A DNA stretch of 58,889 nucleotides from Bacteroidetes bacterium 46-16 (lineage in GTDB: Bacteria > Bacteroidota > Bacteroidia > Chitinophagales > Chitinophagaceae), in assembly GCA_001897835.1 (NCBI GenBank), contig MKUN01000040.1:1-58889 (forward strand). Direction: 5' to 3'. Both the position numbers and the translations under genes were made by a program. The notes beneath the pieces were generated by a model. The model saw nothing but the letters and a program-made list of their open reading frames with translations, was not told the origin of the DNA and did no database searches. Shown here piece after piece: positions 19,821-27,141 of the stretch (the stretch's first letter is position 1; the number at the start of each line of letters is the position of its first letter).

Positions 19821-20675
19821 ATGAGACAGGACAATAGCCCGATAATATTCACACATATACCTAAGACGGCCGGTAACACTATGCACCGTATCATAGAGCG
19901 GCAGTTCATGTTCCGGCGCGGTACCATTTTCAGCTCAGGCAATATTGCCAAGCTGAATAACCTCATTGCTGCGCCCCAAAAGTTCCGCGACAGGCTGATC
20001 CTGGTGCGCGGGCACCTCTATTACGGAGTGCATGAGTATATGAAGGGGCCCGTACGCTACTTTACCGTGTTGCGCGACCCTGTGAAACGGGCTGTTTCGC
20101 ACTATAACTTTTTATTTGTAGGGCCGCGCCAACCCTTTAAAAAGATAATGCATGAGAAGCAGTATAGCATAGATGACTTGCTGGAGAACGGACTGGTGCT
20201 GAATATGGACAATTGCCACGTGCGTTTTTTGTGCGGCGTGAAGGATATTCCTTTTGGCGGTGTTACGGAAGAGCACTTAAAGATGGCGCTGGATAACCTC
20301 ACCAACCATTACGAGGTGATAGGCCTTGCCGAGCGCTTTGACGAATCTATTTTACTCTTTGCCAAAGCTTTCAACTGGAGTATGCCCTGGTACACCAACC
20401 AGAATGTGAACGAACAGGCCCGTGTGAAATTCTCAGAGCTTACTCCTGCGACCATAGAGAAATTGAAATATTATAACCGTTTCGACCAGGTGCTTTACGA
20501 AAAGGGCCTGGAGCTATTCCAAAAGCAGGTGGCTGCTGCCGGGTCATCGTTCGGGGAAGAGCTGGAACGCTTTAAACAGGAAAATGCGCTACGCGCCGGC
20601 CGTACCGACAGGATCATCCGTATATATAAATGGCTGAGTAAGCTGCGGCTTTACACCGGTAGCCAGAGAAGGTAG
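19821..20675 (+). CDS. Sulfotransferase family 2-like protein (second of a pair)
   Basis: The 284-aa protein is a paralogue of the preceding gene. It shares FTHIPKTAGNTMH at the N-terminus, RGHLYYGVHEY, VLRDPVKRAVSHYNF and NMDNCHVRFLCGVKDIPFGG. The ATG at 19821 is preferred over an upstream TTG at 19800 because GGAG lies 5 bases before it and the P-loop-like motif then falls about ten residues in, as in its neighbour. PAPS is the expected donor; the acceptor is unknown. The C-terminal 40 residues are basic and differ from the first copy, which suggests different partners or acceptors. Confidence 0.85.
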   Translation: MRQDNSPIIFTHIPKTAGNTMHRIIERQFMFRRGTIFSSGNIAKLNNLIAAPQKFRDRLILVRGHLYYGVHEYMKGPVRYFTVLRDPVKRAVSHYNFLFVGPRQPFKKIMHEKQYSIDDLLENGLVLNMDNCHVRFLCGVKDIPFGGVTEEHLKMALDNLTNHYEVIGLAERFDESILLFAKAFNWSMPWYTNQNVNEQARVKFSELTPATIEKLKYYNRFDQVLYEKGLELFQKQVAAAGSSFGEELERFKQENALRAGRTDRIIRIYKWLSKLRLYTGSQRR

Positions 20676-20690
20676 TCTTTGAAATAAATT

Positions 20691-20721
20691 AAAAAGCCCC
20701 GCATAATTGCGGGGCTTTTTT
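20691..20721. terminator. Bidirectional terminator between sulfotransferase and tmRNA
   Basis: A 13-bp stem (20691-20703 with 20708-20720, core AGCCCCGCA/TGCGGGGCT) has a 4-nt loop and T-runs on both strands. It ends the sulfotransferase mRNA on the plus strand and the tmRNA transcript on the minus strand. Confidence 0.9.
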
Positions 20722-20722
20722 G

Positions 20723-21091
20723 TGGAACCGGCGGGATTCGAACCCGCGTCCAAACATATGCCCGATAAGCTTTCTACATGTTTATCCCGGAATTTGATTT
20801 CGGAAAAGAGCCAGAGCCGGGCGAACTTACCCTTTCCCTACACTGCTTTAGTTTCACACTCCCTGCGCAGCAAAGGGAACGCTATCCTGATATTTTTCTG
20901 ATTTAGGCGGCGGCGGCGGTTACAGGCATCCACACACGGCGGCCAAAATGGTTACTTAATTTGAATTAAGCAGCCATGGCGTAAGAATATTCGCCATTTA
21001 AAGTTTGGGTATTCAGATTTACGTGCTAATTACACAACGCACGACATGCTTACACTTACCCTGCCCTATGCTGTCAAAACCAGTCGGCCCC
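20723..21091 (-). ncRNA. ssrA: Transfer-messenger RNA (tmRNA)
   Basis: This RNA of about 369 nt rescues stalled ribosomes by trans-translation. On the minus strand the 5' end is GGGGCCGACTGGTTTTGACA. The 3' end carries the T-arm-like GGGTTCGAATCCC followed by CGGTTCC and A, so a 7-bp acceptor stem forms between GGGGCCG and CGGTTCC with two G-U pairs. The final CCA is not encoded (the template continues CAA after the A), so it must be added by nucleotidyltransferase. The tag reading frame ends GEYSYAMAA-stop at 20966-20998. A promoter lies at 21129-21136. Confidence 0.95.
20966..20998 (-). other. tmRNA tag-peptide reading frame (NGEYSYAMAA)
   Basis: Minus-strand codons AAT GGC GAA TAT TCT TAC GCC ATG GCT GCT TAA encode a proteolysis tag ending in YAMAA, with the two C-terminal alanines expected for Clp-type protease recognition. 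The exact resume codon upstream is not certain from sequence alone. Confidence 0.8.
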
Positions 21092-21128
21092 GGCTTTTGC
21101 CAGCTAGTATGCTGTCAAAGAACTGTAG

Positions 21129-21136
21129 CAAAGGTA
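21129..21136 (-). promoter_or_regulatory. -7 promoter element of the tmRNA gene
   Basis: TACCTTTG (followed by C) on the minus strand matches the Bacteroidota -7 box TAnnTTTG. It lies 38 bases upstream of the mature tmRNA 5' end, consistent with a processed leader. No clear TTTG partner is seen at the expected -33 distance. Confidence 0.55.
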
Positions 21137-21168
21137 CGAAATCAATGGTTTAGAAGCTGTTAAAGAAA

Positions 21169-21585
21169 TTATGAAGGCAATTGCTTCATGGCATAGGCTA
21201 TAATATCGGCATGGTCAAAGGCTATTCCAGGCAGGTGATGTATGTTGAACCATTGTGCATCGGCAGCATCATCGCCACCTGTTACGTGGCTGTTTTTTTC
21301 GTCTATCAGCGCATAGTAGGCCACAGTAACGGTGCGCCCCCTGGGGTCGCGTCCCGGTGTGCCGTAAGTGCCTATTTGTTTGGCTTCTTTTATTTTCAGG
21401 CCTGTTTCCTCTTCCAGTTCCCGCCGCATGGCAGGTTCAAGATCTTCCTCATCCTCCACAAAGCCACCGGGCAGCGCCCACATGCCTTTGAAAGGTTCTT
21501 GCTTTCTTTGTATCAGCAGTACTTTTAACTGCTCATCGATCACTGAGAAAACTACGGCATCTACGGTAAGTTTTATGTGTTGCAT
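21169..21585 (-). CDS. NUDIX hydrolase
   Basis: The 138-aa protein has a complete Nudix box at about residues 41-63: GFVEDEE, then seven residues, then RELEEETGL. It hydrolyses a nucleoside diphosphate linked to another group; the substrate cannot be assigned. The TVDAVVFSV start and the RKQEPFKGMWALPGG segment resemble the ADP-ribose/NrtR-like Nudix group, but no C-terminal winged-helix regulator domain is present. The start at 21585 is chosen because a longer frame to 21648 would read through the terminator hairpin of rseP. Confidence 0.88.
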   Translation of the reverse strand: MQHIKLTVDAVVFSVIDEQLKVLLIQRKQEPFKGMWALPGGFVEDEEDLEPAMRRELEEETGLKIKEAKQIGTYGTPGRDPRGRTVTVAYYALIDEKNSHVTGGDDAADAQWFNIHHLPGIAFDHADIIAYAMKQLPS

Positions 21586-21613
21586 AGGAGGGGTGTTTTT
21601 TATAAAAATAAGT

Positions 21614-21645
21614 AATAAAAAACCGTCCCGCCGCTGGCGGGACGG
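21614..21645 (-). terminator. Rho-independent terminator after rseP
   Basis: A 10-bp stem (CCGTCCCGCC/GGCGGGACGG) with a 3-nt loop is followed on the minus strand by TTTTTTATT. It ends the dxr-rseP operon. Confidence 0.9.
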
Positions 21646-21663
21646 CAATAAATTTCTTGTTGC

Positions 21664-23043
21664 TTACTTTTTGAACAGCCTGAATATGTCCAGCCCGTTC
21701 GCATAAAGCATCAGGCCCAGCAGCAGTACGAGCCCCACTGTAGTGGCCCGTTCCATTACCTTTTCGCTTACTTTGCGGCGGGTGATCATCTCGTAAATAA
21801 GGAATATCACATAGCCACCATCGAGCCCCGGTATGGGCAGCAGGTTCATAAATGCCAGTATGATGGATACAAACGCGGTGAGTGCCAGGAAATCGTGCCA
21901 GTCGAACACGGGTGAGAATAGTTTACCGAAGCTCACGATACCGCCAAGGCTTTCGGAGGCTTTTATCTCCTTTGAGGTGAAAATCATTTTGAACTGCCTC
22001 CAGTAATTGCCAAACTGGTCGAAGGTATAAGAAAAGCCCTTGCCGATGGCTGCTACCACGCCATACTTTATTTTGTCGTATTTGAAGAAAGCATCCGGCG
22101 ATTTGAAGGCAAAGCCCAGTAATTTTTCTTTAGGCACGGTGCCATTCAGCACCAGGGTGGTGTCATGCCGCATTACCGTGACGGCAATAGGCTGCCCTGC
22201 GGATGCTTTTTTTATTTGCTCAAACTCATCGTAGAACATTACCGGCTGGCCATTGGCGGCTATAATGCTGTCATTGGCCTTAAGCCCCATTTTTTCCGCT
22301 TCGCTGGCTTTCACTATATCCTCTACCACAGCGGGCACACGGGGTTGTATAAAGCTGGCACGTTTGCTCTTAATGATCTTCCGTATCGTGCCTTCGGGTA
22401 TAGGTACGGTTACTGCCTGCCCGTTACGTTCTACCTGTACGGTCCTGGCTTCATTAAAAATTATTTCAGGTACGATCCTGTTGAAGCGTGCTACCGGCTT
22501 GCCGTCTACCGCTACTATCTTATCGCCATTCTGCAGGCCTATGCTCTGTGCAGTGCTATCGGCCATTATGCCATAGCGGGCATTTTGCGTAGGCAGGTAT
22601 TCCTCGCCCCACCCGGCGAACATGATGGCATAGATCACCATGGCCACGATCACATTCATGATAATGCCGCCCAGCATGATGAACAGGCGCTGCCATGCTT
22701 TTTTGGAACGGTATTCCCAGGGTTGAGGGGGCAGGGACATTTGTTCCTTGTCCATACTCTCGTCCACCATGCCCGAAATCTTCACATAACCACCGAGGGG
22801 GAACCAGCCAATGCCATATTCTGTATCGCCTACTTTCTTTTTGAATATTGAAAAGTTGAGCAACCCTGAAAAGGGGAACAGGAAATCGAAGAAAAGATAA
22901 AATTTCTCTACTCTTGTTTTGAATAAACGGGCAAAAAAGAAATGTCCGAATTCGTGCAGGAGTATCAATAGAGATAAGGCGGCAAGCAATTGTAAAGCTT
23001 GAGTAAGACCGCCGGATATTAAAAGAACTGTGTTCAGTTGCAT
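21664..23043 (-). CDS. rseP: RIP metalloprotease RseP (site-2 protease)
   Basis: The 459-aa inner-membrane zinc protease cuts substrates within the membrane, typically anti-sigma factors after a first periplasmic cut. The HEFGH zinc motif is at residues 30-34 in the first membrane helix. A GYVKISGM segment follows, then two PDZ-like domains (about 145-320, with the GxxxGD-like turns SIGLQNGDKIVAVDG and KMGLKANDSIIAANG), and the second metal-site motif NLLPIPGLDGG near 400. The family length is normal. It begins 20 bases after the dxr stop; the dxr-rseP pair is widespread. Confidence 0.95.
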   Translation of the reverse strand: MQLNTVLLISGGLTQALQLLAALSLLILLHEFGHFFFARLFKTRVEKFYLFFDFLFPFSGLLNFSIFKKKVGDTEYGIGWFPLGGYVKISGMVDESMDKEQMSLPPQPWEYRSKKAWQRLFIMLGGIIMNVIVAMVIYAIMFAGWGEEYLPTQNARYGIMADSTAQSIGLQNGDKIVAVDGKPVARFNRIVPEIIFNEARTVQVERNGQAVTVPIPEGTIRKIIKSKRASFIQPRVPAVVEDIVKASEAEKMGLKANDSIIAANGQPVMFYDEFEQIKKASAGQPIAVTVMRHDTTLVLNGTVPKEKLLGFAFKSPDAFFKYDKIKYGVVAAIGKGFSYTFDQFGNYWRQFKMIFTSKEIKASESLGGIVSFGKLFSPVFDWHDFLALTAFVSIILAFMNLLPIPGLDGGYVIFLIYEMITRRKVSEKVMERATTVGLVLLLGLMLYANGLDIFRLFKK

Positions 23044-23063
23044 GTTTCTGGTCAGATAAAAAT

Positions 23064-24248
23064 TTAGTGCGACAACTGGCTTTTTTTCACCAGTTCGGCA
23101 GCCCTTATGCGTGCTTCCTTGTCTGATTGTTCATGATCTTCCAATGTTGGCTGCTCTATGAAGGCAATGCGTGTCCCTACGGTCTCTATCACATCGCTCA
23201 TTTCTATAAAGCTGACCCTGTTTTGCAAAAACGCATGTACCACCACTTCGTTGGCGGCATTGAGTACGCCCGGGGCATTTCCCCCTTTATACATAGCATC
23301 TTTGGCCAGTGCAAGATTACGGAAAGTTTTATAATCAGGCTGTTCGAAGCTCAATTTAGAGAATTCTTTGAAATCCAGCCTTTTAAAATCATTATGTACC
23401 CTTCCCGGGTAAGCCAGCGCATATTGTATAGGCAGCTTCATATCCGGCAGGCCCATTTGCGCTTTTACCGAGCTGTCAGTGAATTGAACCATGGAGTGGA
23501 TGATGGACTGCGGGTGTATCACTACATCGATCTGCTCGTTTTCCAGCCCGAAGAGCCATTTGGCCTCGATCATCTCCAGCCCTTTGTTCATCAGGGTGGC
23601 GCTGTCGATGGTTATTTTGGCCCCCATGGTCCAGTTAGGGTGCTGCAGTGCGTGCGATGCCTTTACGTTTACCAGGAAGTTGGGCTTCTTTCCTAAGAAA
23701 GGTCCACCCGATGCGGTAAGTATTATCTTCTCTACCTGGCTGTAGTCCTCACCGGCCAGGCACTGGAATATTGCCGAGTGCTCACTGTCCACCGGTATTA
23801 CAGTGGCGCCGGTTTCGGAGGCCAGCCTGGTCACTATGTCACCGGCCACCACGAGCGTTTCCTTATTGGCAAGGGCTATACGCTTGCCGGCCTTTACCGC
23901 CGCTATTGTGGAGTGGAGGCCCGCAAAACCCACTATTGCTGTTATCACTATATCTACACTATCCCACGCTACTACATCGGCCAGCGCCCCGGCGCCGGCA
24001 AATACCTTAATGGGCAGACTGCCCAGTGCCTCTTTTACCTCGGTATATTTGGTTTCATCGGTTACTACTACGGCATTGGGTTTAAATTGTTTTGCCTGTG
24101 CTATGAGCAGTGTGGCATTACTATGTGCACAGAGTACCTCAGCTTCAAAAAGCTGTGGATGTGCCGCTATTACTTCAAGTGCCTGGGTGCCTATAGAACC
24201 TGTAGAACCCAGTATTGCTATGCGCTTCAACTTTGCCGTCTCCTTCAT
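23064..24248 (-). CDS. dxr: 1-deoxy-D-xylulose 5-phosphate reductoisomerase
   Basis: The 394-aa enzyme makes 2-C-methyl-D-erythritol 4-phosphate from DXP with NADPH, the committed step of the MEP isoprenoid pathway. Visible motifs are the NADPH loop ILGSTGSIG (about 12-20), LANKETLVVAG, the metal-binding PVDSEHSA, TASGGPF and HPNWTMGAKITIDSATLMNK. It is the first gene of an operon with rseP. A -7 element (TACCTTTG) lies 32 bases upstream of the start codon. Confidence 0.96.
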   Translation of the reverse strand: MKETAKLKRIAILGSTGSIGTQALEVIAAHPQLFEAEVLCAHSNATLLIAQAKQFKPNAVVVTDETKYTEVKEALGSLPIKVFAGAGALADVVAWDSVDIVITAIVGFAGLHSTIAAVKAGKRIALANKETLVVAGDIVTRLASETGATVIPVDSEHSAIFQCLAGEDYSQVEKIILTASGGPFLGKKPNFLVNVKASHALQHPNWTMGAKITIDSATLMNKGLEMIEAKWLFGLENEQIDVVIHPQSIIHSMVQFTDSSVKAQMGLPDMKLPIQYALAYPGRVHNDFKRLDFKEFSKLSFEQPDYKTFRNLALAKDAMYKGGNAPGVLNAANEVVVHAFLQNRVSFIEMSDVIETVGTRIAFIEQPTLEDHEQSDKEARIRAAELVKKSQLSH

Positions 24249-24280
24249 ATATTTAAATCCACTTATCCTTCAGGGAGTTG

Positions 24281-24288
24281 CAAAGGTA
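24281..24288 (-). promoter_or_regulatory. -7 promoter element of dxr-rseP
   Basis: TACCTTTG (followed by CA) on the minus strand fits the Bacteroidota -7 box. The expected transcript would have a leader of about 25 bases. A -33 TTTG is not obvious at the usual spacing. Confidence 0.5.
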
Positions 24289-24426
24289 TTAAAAATACCA
24301 CGGCTACTCTTAAGTGAGGCTATTAATGTTTTTTCTTAATTTTTTAATACAGCTGTTTCAAAGCTAAAGGGTATATGCTTAAATTAGCTTTCCGAATTTC
24401 TTTTTGAGAAAATCTTAACAACAGGT

Positions 24427-25086
24427 ATGATGTTACAGGCATCCACTTTACAATTTCTTGAAAAACTTGGTAAGAACAACAATAAAGCCTGGTTCGATAA
24501 GAACCGGGATGCCTACCAGGCAGCCAAAGAGGACTTTGAGCAATTTGTTGGCCAGGTACTGGAACAGTTAGCCGTTATCGACCCTGTTTTTGGCCATCAA
24601 AAAGCTAAGGATTGTATTTTCAGGATATTCCGTGACGTACGGTTTTCAAAAGATAAATCGCCCTATAAGCCCAACTTCGGGGCTTATTTTAATAAAGGTG
24701 GCCGTAAAGCCCATGGTGCAGGCTATTATATTCACCTGGAGCCGGGTAAAACTTTTGTGGGCGGCGGCTTATGGATGCCCGAGGGGCCTATGCTCAAAGC
24801 AGTAAGGCAGGAGATCGATTATAATTTCCCTGAATTCAAAAAGATAATCGGGAATGCAAAATTCAAAAAGCTGTTCAGCAAAATAGAGGGGGAGCAATTA
24901 AAAACAGTTCCCCAGGGTTATACTGCTGATAACCCGGCCATAGAATACCTGAAACTTAAAAGCTTTGTAGTGACCACGAAGATGGCAGATAAAGATATAT
25001 GCGCTAAGACTTTTGTGTCGAAGTGCATGAATGTATTTACAACAATGAATCCTTTAGTAGATTTTATCAATAGGCCTCTTGAATGA
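24427..25086 (+). CDS. DUF2461 domain-containing protein (TIGR02453)
   Basis: The 219-aa protein matches the DUF2461 family in length and motifs: NNNKAWFDKNRDAY near the start, FRIFRDVRFSKDKSPYKPN (about 66-84), and the G-GYYIHLEPGKTFVGGGLW strand pair (about 100-117). The family is widespread in bacteria and fungi and has no established function. The start may be 24427 or the adjacent ATG at 24430. It is convergent with the small minus-strand gene that ends one base after its stop codon. Confidence 0.85.
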   Translation: MMLQASTLQFLEKLGKNNNKAWFDKNRDAYQAAKEDFEQFVGQVLEQLAVIDPVFGHQKAKDCIFRIFRDVRFSKDKSPYKPNFGAYFNKGGRKAHGAGYYIHLEPGKTFVGGGLWMPEGPMLKAVRQEIDYNFPEFKKIIGNAKFKKLFSKIEGEQLKTVPQGYTADNPAIEYLKLKSFVVTTKMADKDICAKTFVSKCMNVFTTMNPLVDFINRPLE

Positions 25087-25335
25087 TTAGTTACGGAATA
25101 CCAGGAATTCGAAAGGCCGGTCGCTGAACACATGCTTCCTTTTGCGCCCTTGTTTTTGCCTGTGCCGGGTAGTATTGTGGTACACATCCAGCATTTCAGA
25201 TGAGCGTAGCACCTCCTGTTCTGTGTCTACCTTGCTTACAATAGACATCAGCTCATCTATTTTTTGTTCAAAGTCGTCTTGCCAGTTTTGGGCCACTTTT
25301 GTTGTGACCAGCAACTCGCGCGTCTGCTGCTTCAT
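25087..25335 (-). CDS. Small conserved-looking hypothetical protein
   Basis: I do not recognise this 82-aa product. It is predicted to be largely helical in its first 60 residues (ELLVTTKVAQNWQDDFEQKI onward, with regular charged and hydrophobic spacing). A very basic stretch follows (RHRQKQGRKRKH), then a hydrophobic end (PFEFLVFRN). It has no signal peptide. The frame fills the gap to the convergent DUF2461 gene exactly, with stops back to back, which supports it being real. The basic stretch could bind nucleic acid, but this is only a guess. Confidence 0.55.
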   Translation of the reverse strand: MKQQTRELLVTTKVAQNWQDDFEQKIDELMSIVSKVDTEQEVLRSSEMLDVYHNTTRHRQKQGRKRKHVFSDRPFEFLVFRN

Positions 25336-25513
25336 TGGGTTTTAATTTTTTGGTGGACGAGGTAAAATTTCTTTTAGAAAATTAAACCAATTTTTTTCAA
25401 AAAAGCAATATCATTTTTGCACATATTTGGCAATGCACCAGGAAACGGTATTGTATTAATAAAAAGATAATTAAGACAATACTTAATAATAATTTGAAAA
25501 TGCCGTGTGGGTA

Positions 25514-26701
25514 TCAGTAGAACTTTGTGAGGTATGGATAACGTAGCTGGTAAAGCTCTTTTACTTTATGGAGGATGGTATCGCGCAGTTCGTTTATATT
25601 CTTACGTTTTATGGCTGAGATAAATACACAAGACCCATTGGTCTCATGTTCCCAGCGATGCTGGAGCTGGTTCAGCAATTCCTTCTTTACCTCATCATCA
25701 AGCCAGGGGTCGAATGTGCGCTCTTCATAAAGGTCCATCTTGTTGAATATGGTAAGTATCGGCTTGTCGAATGCACCTATCTCCTGCAGGGTTTTGTTTA
25801 CCACGCCCATCTGGTCTTCATATGCAGGGTGCGATATATCTACAACATGCAGCAGGCAGTCGGCCTCGCGCACCTCGTCCAGTGTGCTTTTAAAGCTCTC
25901 CACCAGGTGGTGTGGCAGTTTCCGGATAAAACCTACTGTATCGCTCAGCAGAAAGGGGGTTTGCTCATATACCACTTTCCGGGTAGTGGTATCCAGCGTA
26001 GCGAATAGTTTATTCTCAGCAAATACTTCCGATTTGCTGAGCAGGGTCATCAAAGTGCTCTTGCCCACGTTGGTATAGCCCACCAGGGCCACGCGGATAT
26101 AAGTGCCCCGCTCCTTACGCTGGGTGATGGCTTGTTTGTCTATCTCTGCCAGCCTTTTGCGCAGCAGCGATATTTTGTCCTTTACTATACGGCGGTCGGT
26201 CTCTATCTCCGTTTCGCCCGGTCCACGGGAGCCTATACCACCACCCTGGCGCTCCAGGTGTTTCCACATACCGCGCAGGCGGGGCAGTATATATTGGTAC
26301 TGGGCCAGCTCCACCTGCACCTTTGCCTGTGCGGTCTTGGCACGGCGGGCAAAGATGTCAAGTATCAGGTCGCTGCGGTCTATGGTCTTTACCCCAAGGG
26401 CATCATTGATATTGCCCAGTTGCGATCCCGTAAGCTCATCGTCAAAGATGACCAGGTTAATGCCCTTGCTTTGTACATATAGCCTTATCTCTTCCAGCTT
26501 GCCTTTGCCTACAAAAGTGCGGCTATCCGGTTTTTGCAGCTTTTGGATAAATATTTTTTCGGTAGTGGCCCCTGCAGTTGCAGCAAGAAATGCCAGTTCG
26601 TCCAGGTATTCGCGCACCTGTGTCTCGGTCTGCTGGTTATGCACCAGGCCCACCAGCACAGCGCGTTCCTCGTTTTGTATTATTTGCTTATTTTCTATCA
26701 C
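25514..26701 (-). CDS. hflX: GTPase HflX
   Basis: The 395-aa protein has the HflX N-terminal domain with the RTFVGKGK segment (about 60-67) and a helical linker containing GGGIGSRGPGETEIETDRR (about 150-168). The GTPase domain shows G1 GYTNVGKST, the G3 region LSDTVGFIRKLPHHLVESFK, and G4 NKMD. HflX binds and splits or rescues ribosomes under stress. The length is normal. The upstream hairpin at 26715-26741 separates it from the DUF1493 gene, so it probably has its own promoter close to the start codon. Confidence 0.95.
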   Translation of the reverse strand: MIENKQIIQNEERAVLVGLVHNQQTETQVREYLDELAFLAATAGATTEKIFIQKLQKPDSRTFVGKGKLEEIRLYVQSKGINLVIFDDELTGSQLGNINDALGVKTIDRSDLILDIFARRAKTAQAKVQVELAQYQYILPRLRGMWKHLERQGGGIGSRGPGETEIETDRRIVKDKISLLRKRLAEIDKQAITQRKERGTYIRVALVGYTNVGKSTLMTLLSKSEVFAENKLFATLDTTTRKVVYEQTPFLLSDTVGFIRKLPHHLVESFKSTLDEVREADCLLHVVDISHPAYEDQMGVVNKTLQEIGAFDKPILTIFNKMDLYEERTFDPWLDDEVKKELLNQLQHRWEHETNGSCVFISAIKRKNINELRDTILHKVKELYQLRYPYLTKFY

Positions 26702-26714
26702 CTTCTGTTCCTAT

Positions 26715-26741
26715 ACAAAAACCATCCCCTTGGGATGGTTT
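26715..26741 (-). terminator. Terminator between the DUF1493 gene and hflX
   Basis: On the minus strand, AAACCATCCC and GGGATGGTTTTT form a stem of about 10 bp with a 3-nt loop, followed by a short T-run. It ends the arginase-like/DUF1493 transcript just before hflX. Confidence 0.75.
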
Positions 26742-26812
26742 GAATACAAAATTACGTTATTAAATACTATTTACCCCAGGTTGGGCTTCTTGGAATGCAT
26801 GAGTTTGACTGA

Positions 26813-27130
26813 TCATCCATTTATAACTGATTCATCCAGTTTGCCAGTAATCACAGCCTTTTCTAAGTGAGCGATAGTTAATATTTTCTTATTTGGAACG
26901 TAAGTAGGTCTGAACCAATTAGTGCCCTCTGGATTAAAGTACTCATCAAACATGAAGTGCGATACATCTACATTGAATTTTTTGCCAAAAGCTACGAGTA
27001 ATTCAGAAGCATCATCTCCTGTAATGCCTAAATCTTCTTCAATTCTGGTATGGTCCGTTATCTCAGAAATATCAACCCATTGATGTGCTGCAACGAATTC
27101 CTTTATAGAAGTCAAAATGTGGTTGCCCAT
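26813..27130 (-). CDS. DUF1493 family protein
   Basis: The 105-aa protein fits the DUF1493 family (PF07377): the core RIEEDLGITGDDASELL is followed by a KKFNVDVSHFMFDEYFNPEG-type segment. The family resembles acyl-carrier-protein-like helical folds, but there is no carrier serine in a DSL motif, and the function is unknown. The start at 27130 is chosen because the longer frame to 27259 overlaps the arginase-like gene on its coding strand. The DNA looks more A/T-rich than its neighbours, which hints at later acquisition. It starts 11 bases after the stop of the arginase-like gene. Confidence 0.8.
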   Translation of the reverse strand: MGNHILTSIKEFVAAHQWVDISEITDHTRIEEDLGITGDDASELLVAFGKKFNVDVSHFMFDEYFNPEGTNWFRPTYVPNKKILTIAHLEKAVITGKLDESVING

Positions 27131-27141
27131 ATTTCTAGTAT

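Noticed and set aside
20707-20901. A short plus-strand open frame over the 3' half of the tmRNA
   Set aside because: The sequence is explained by the tmRNA on the other strand, with its T-arm and acceptor stem.
22165-22851. A 228-codon plus-strand open frame opposite rseP
   Set aside because: It is the antisense shadow of the protease gene; its composition (many His and Tyr) is an artefact.
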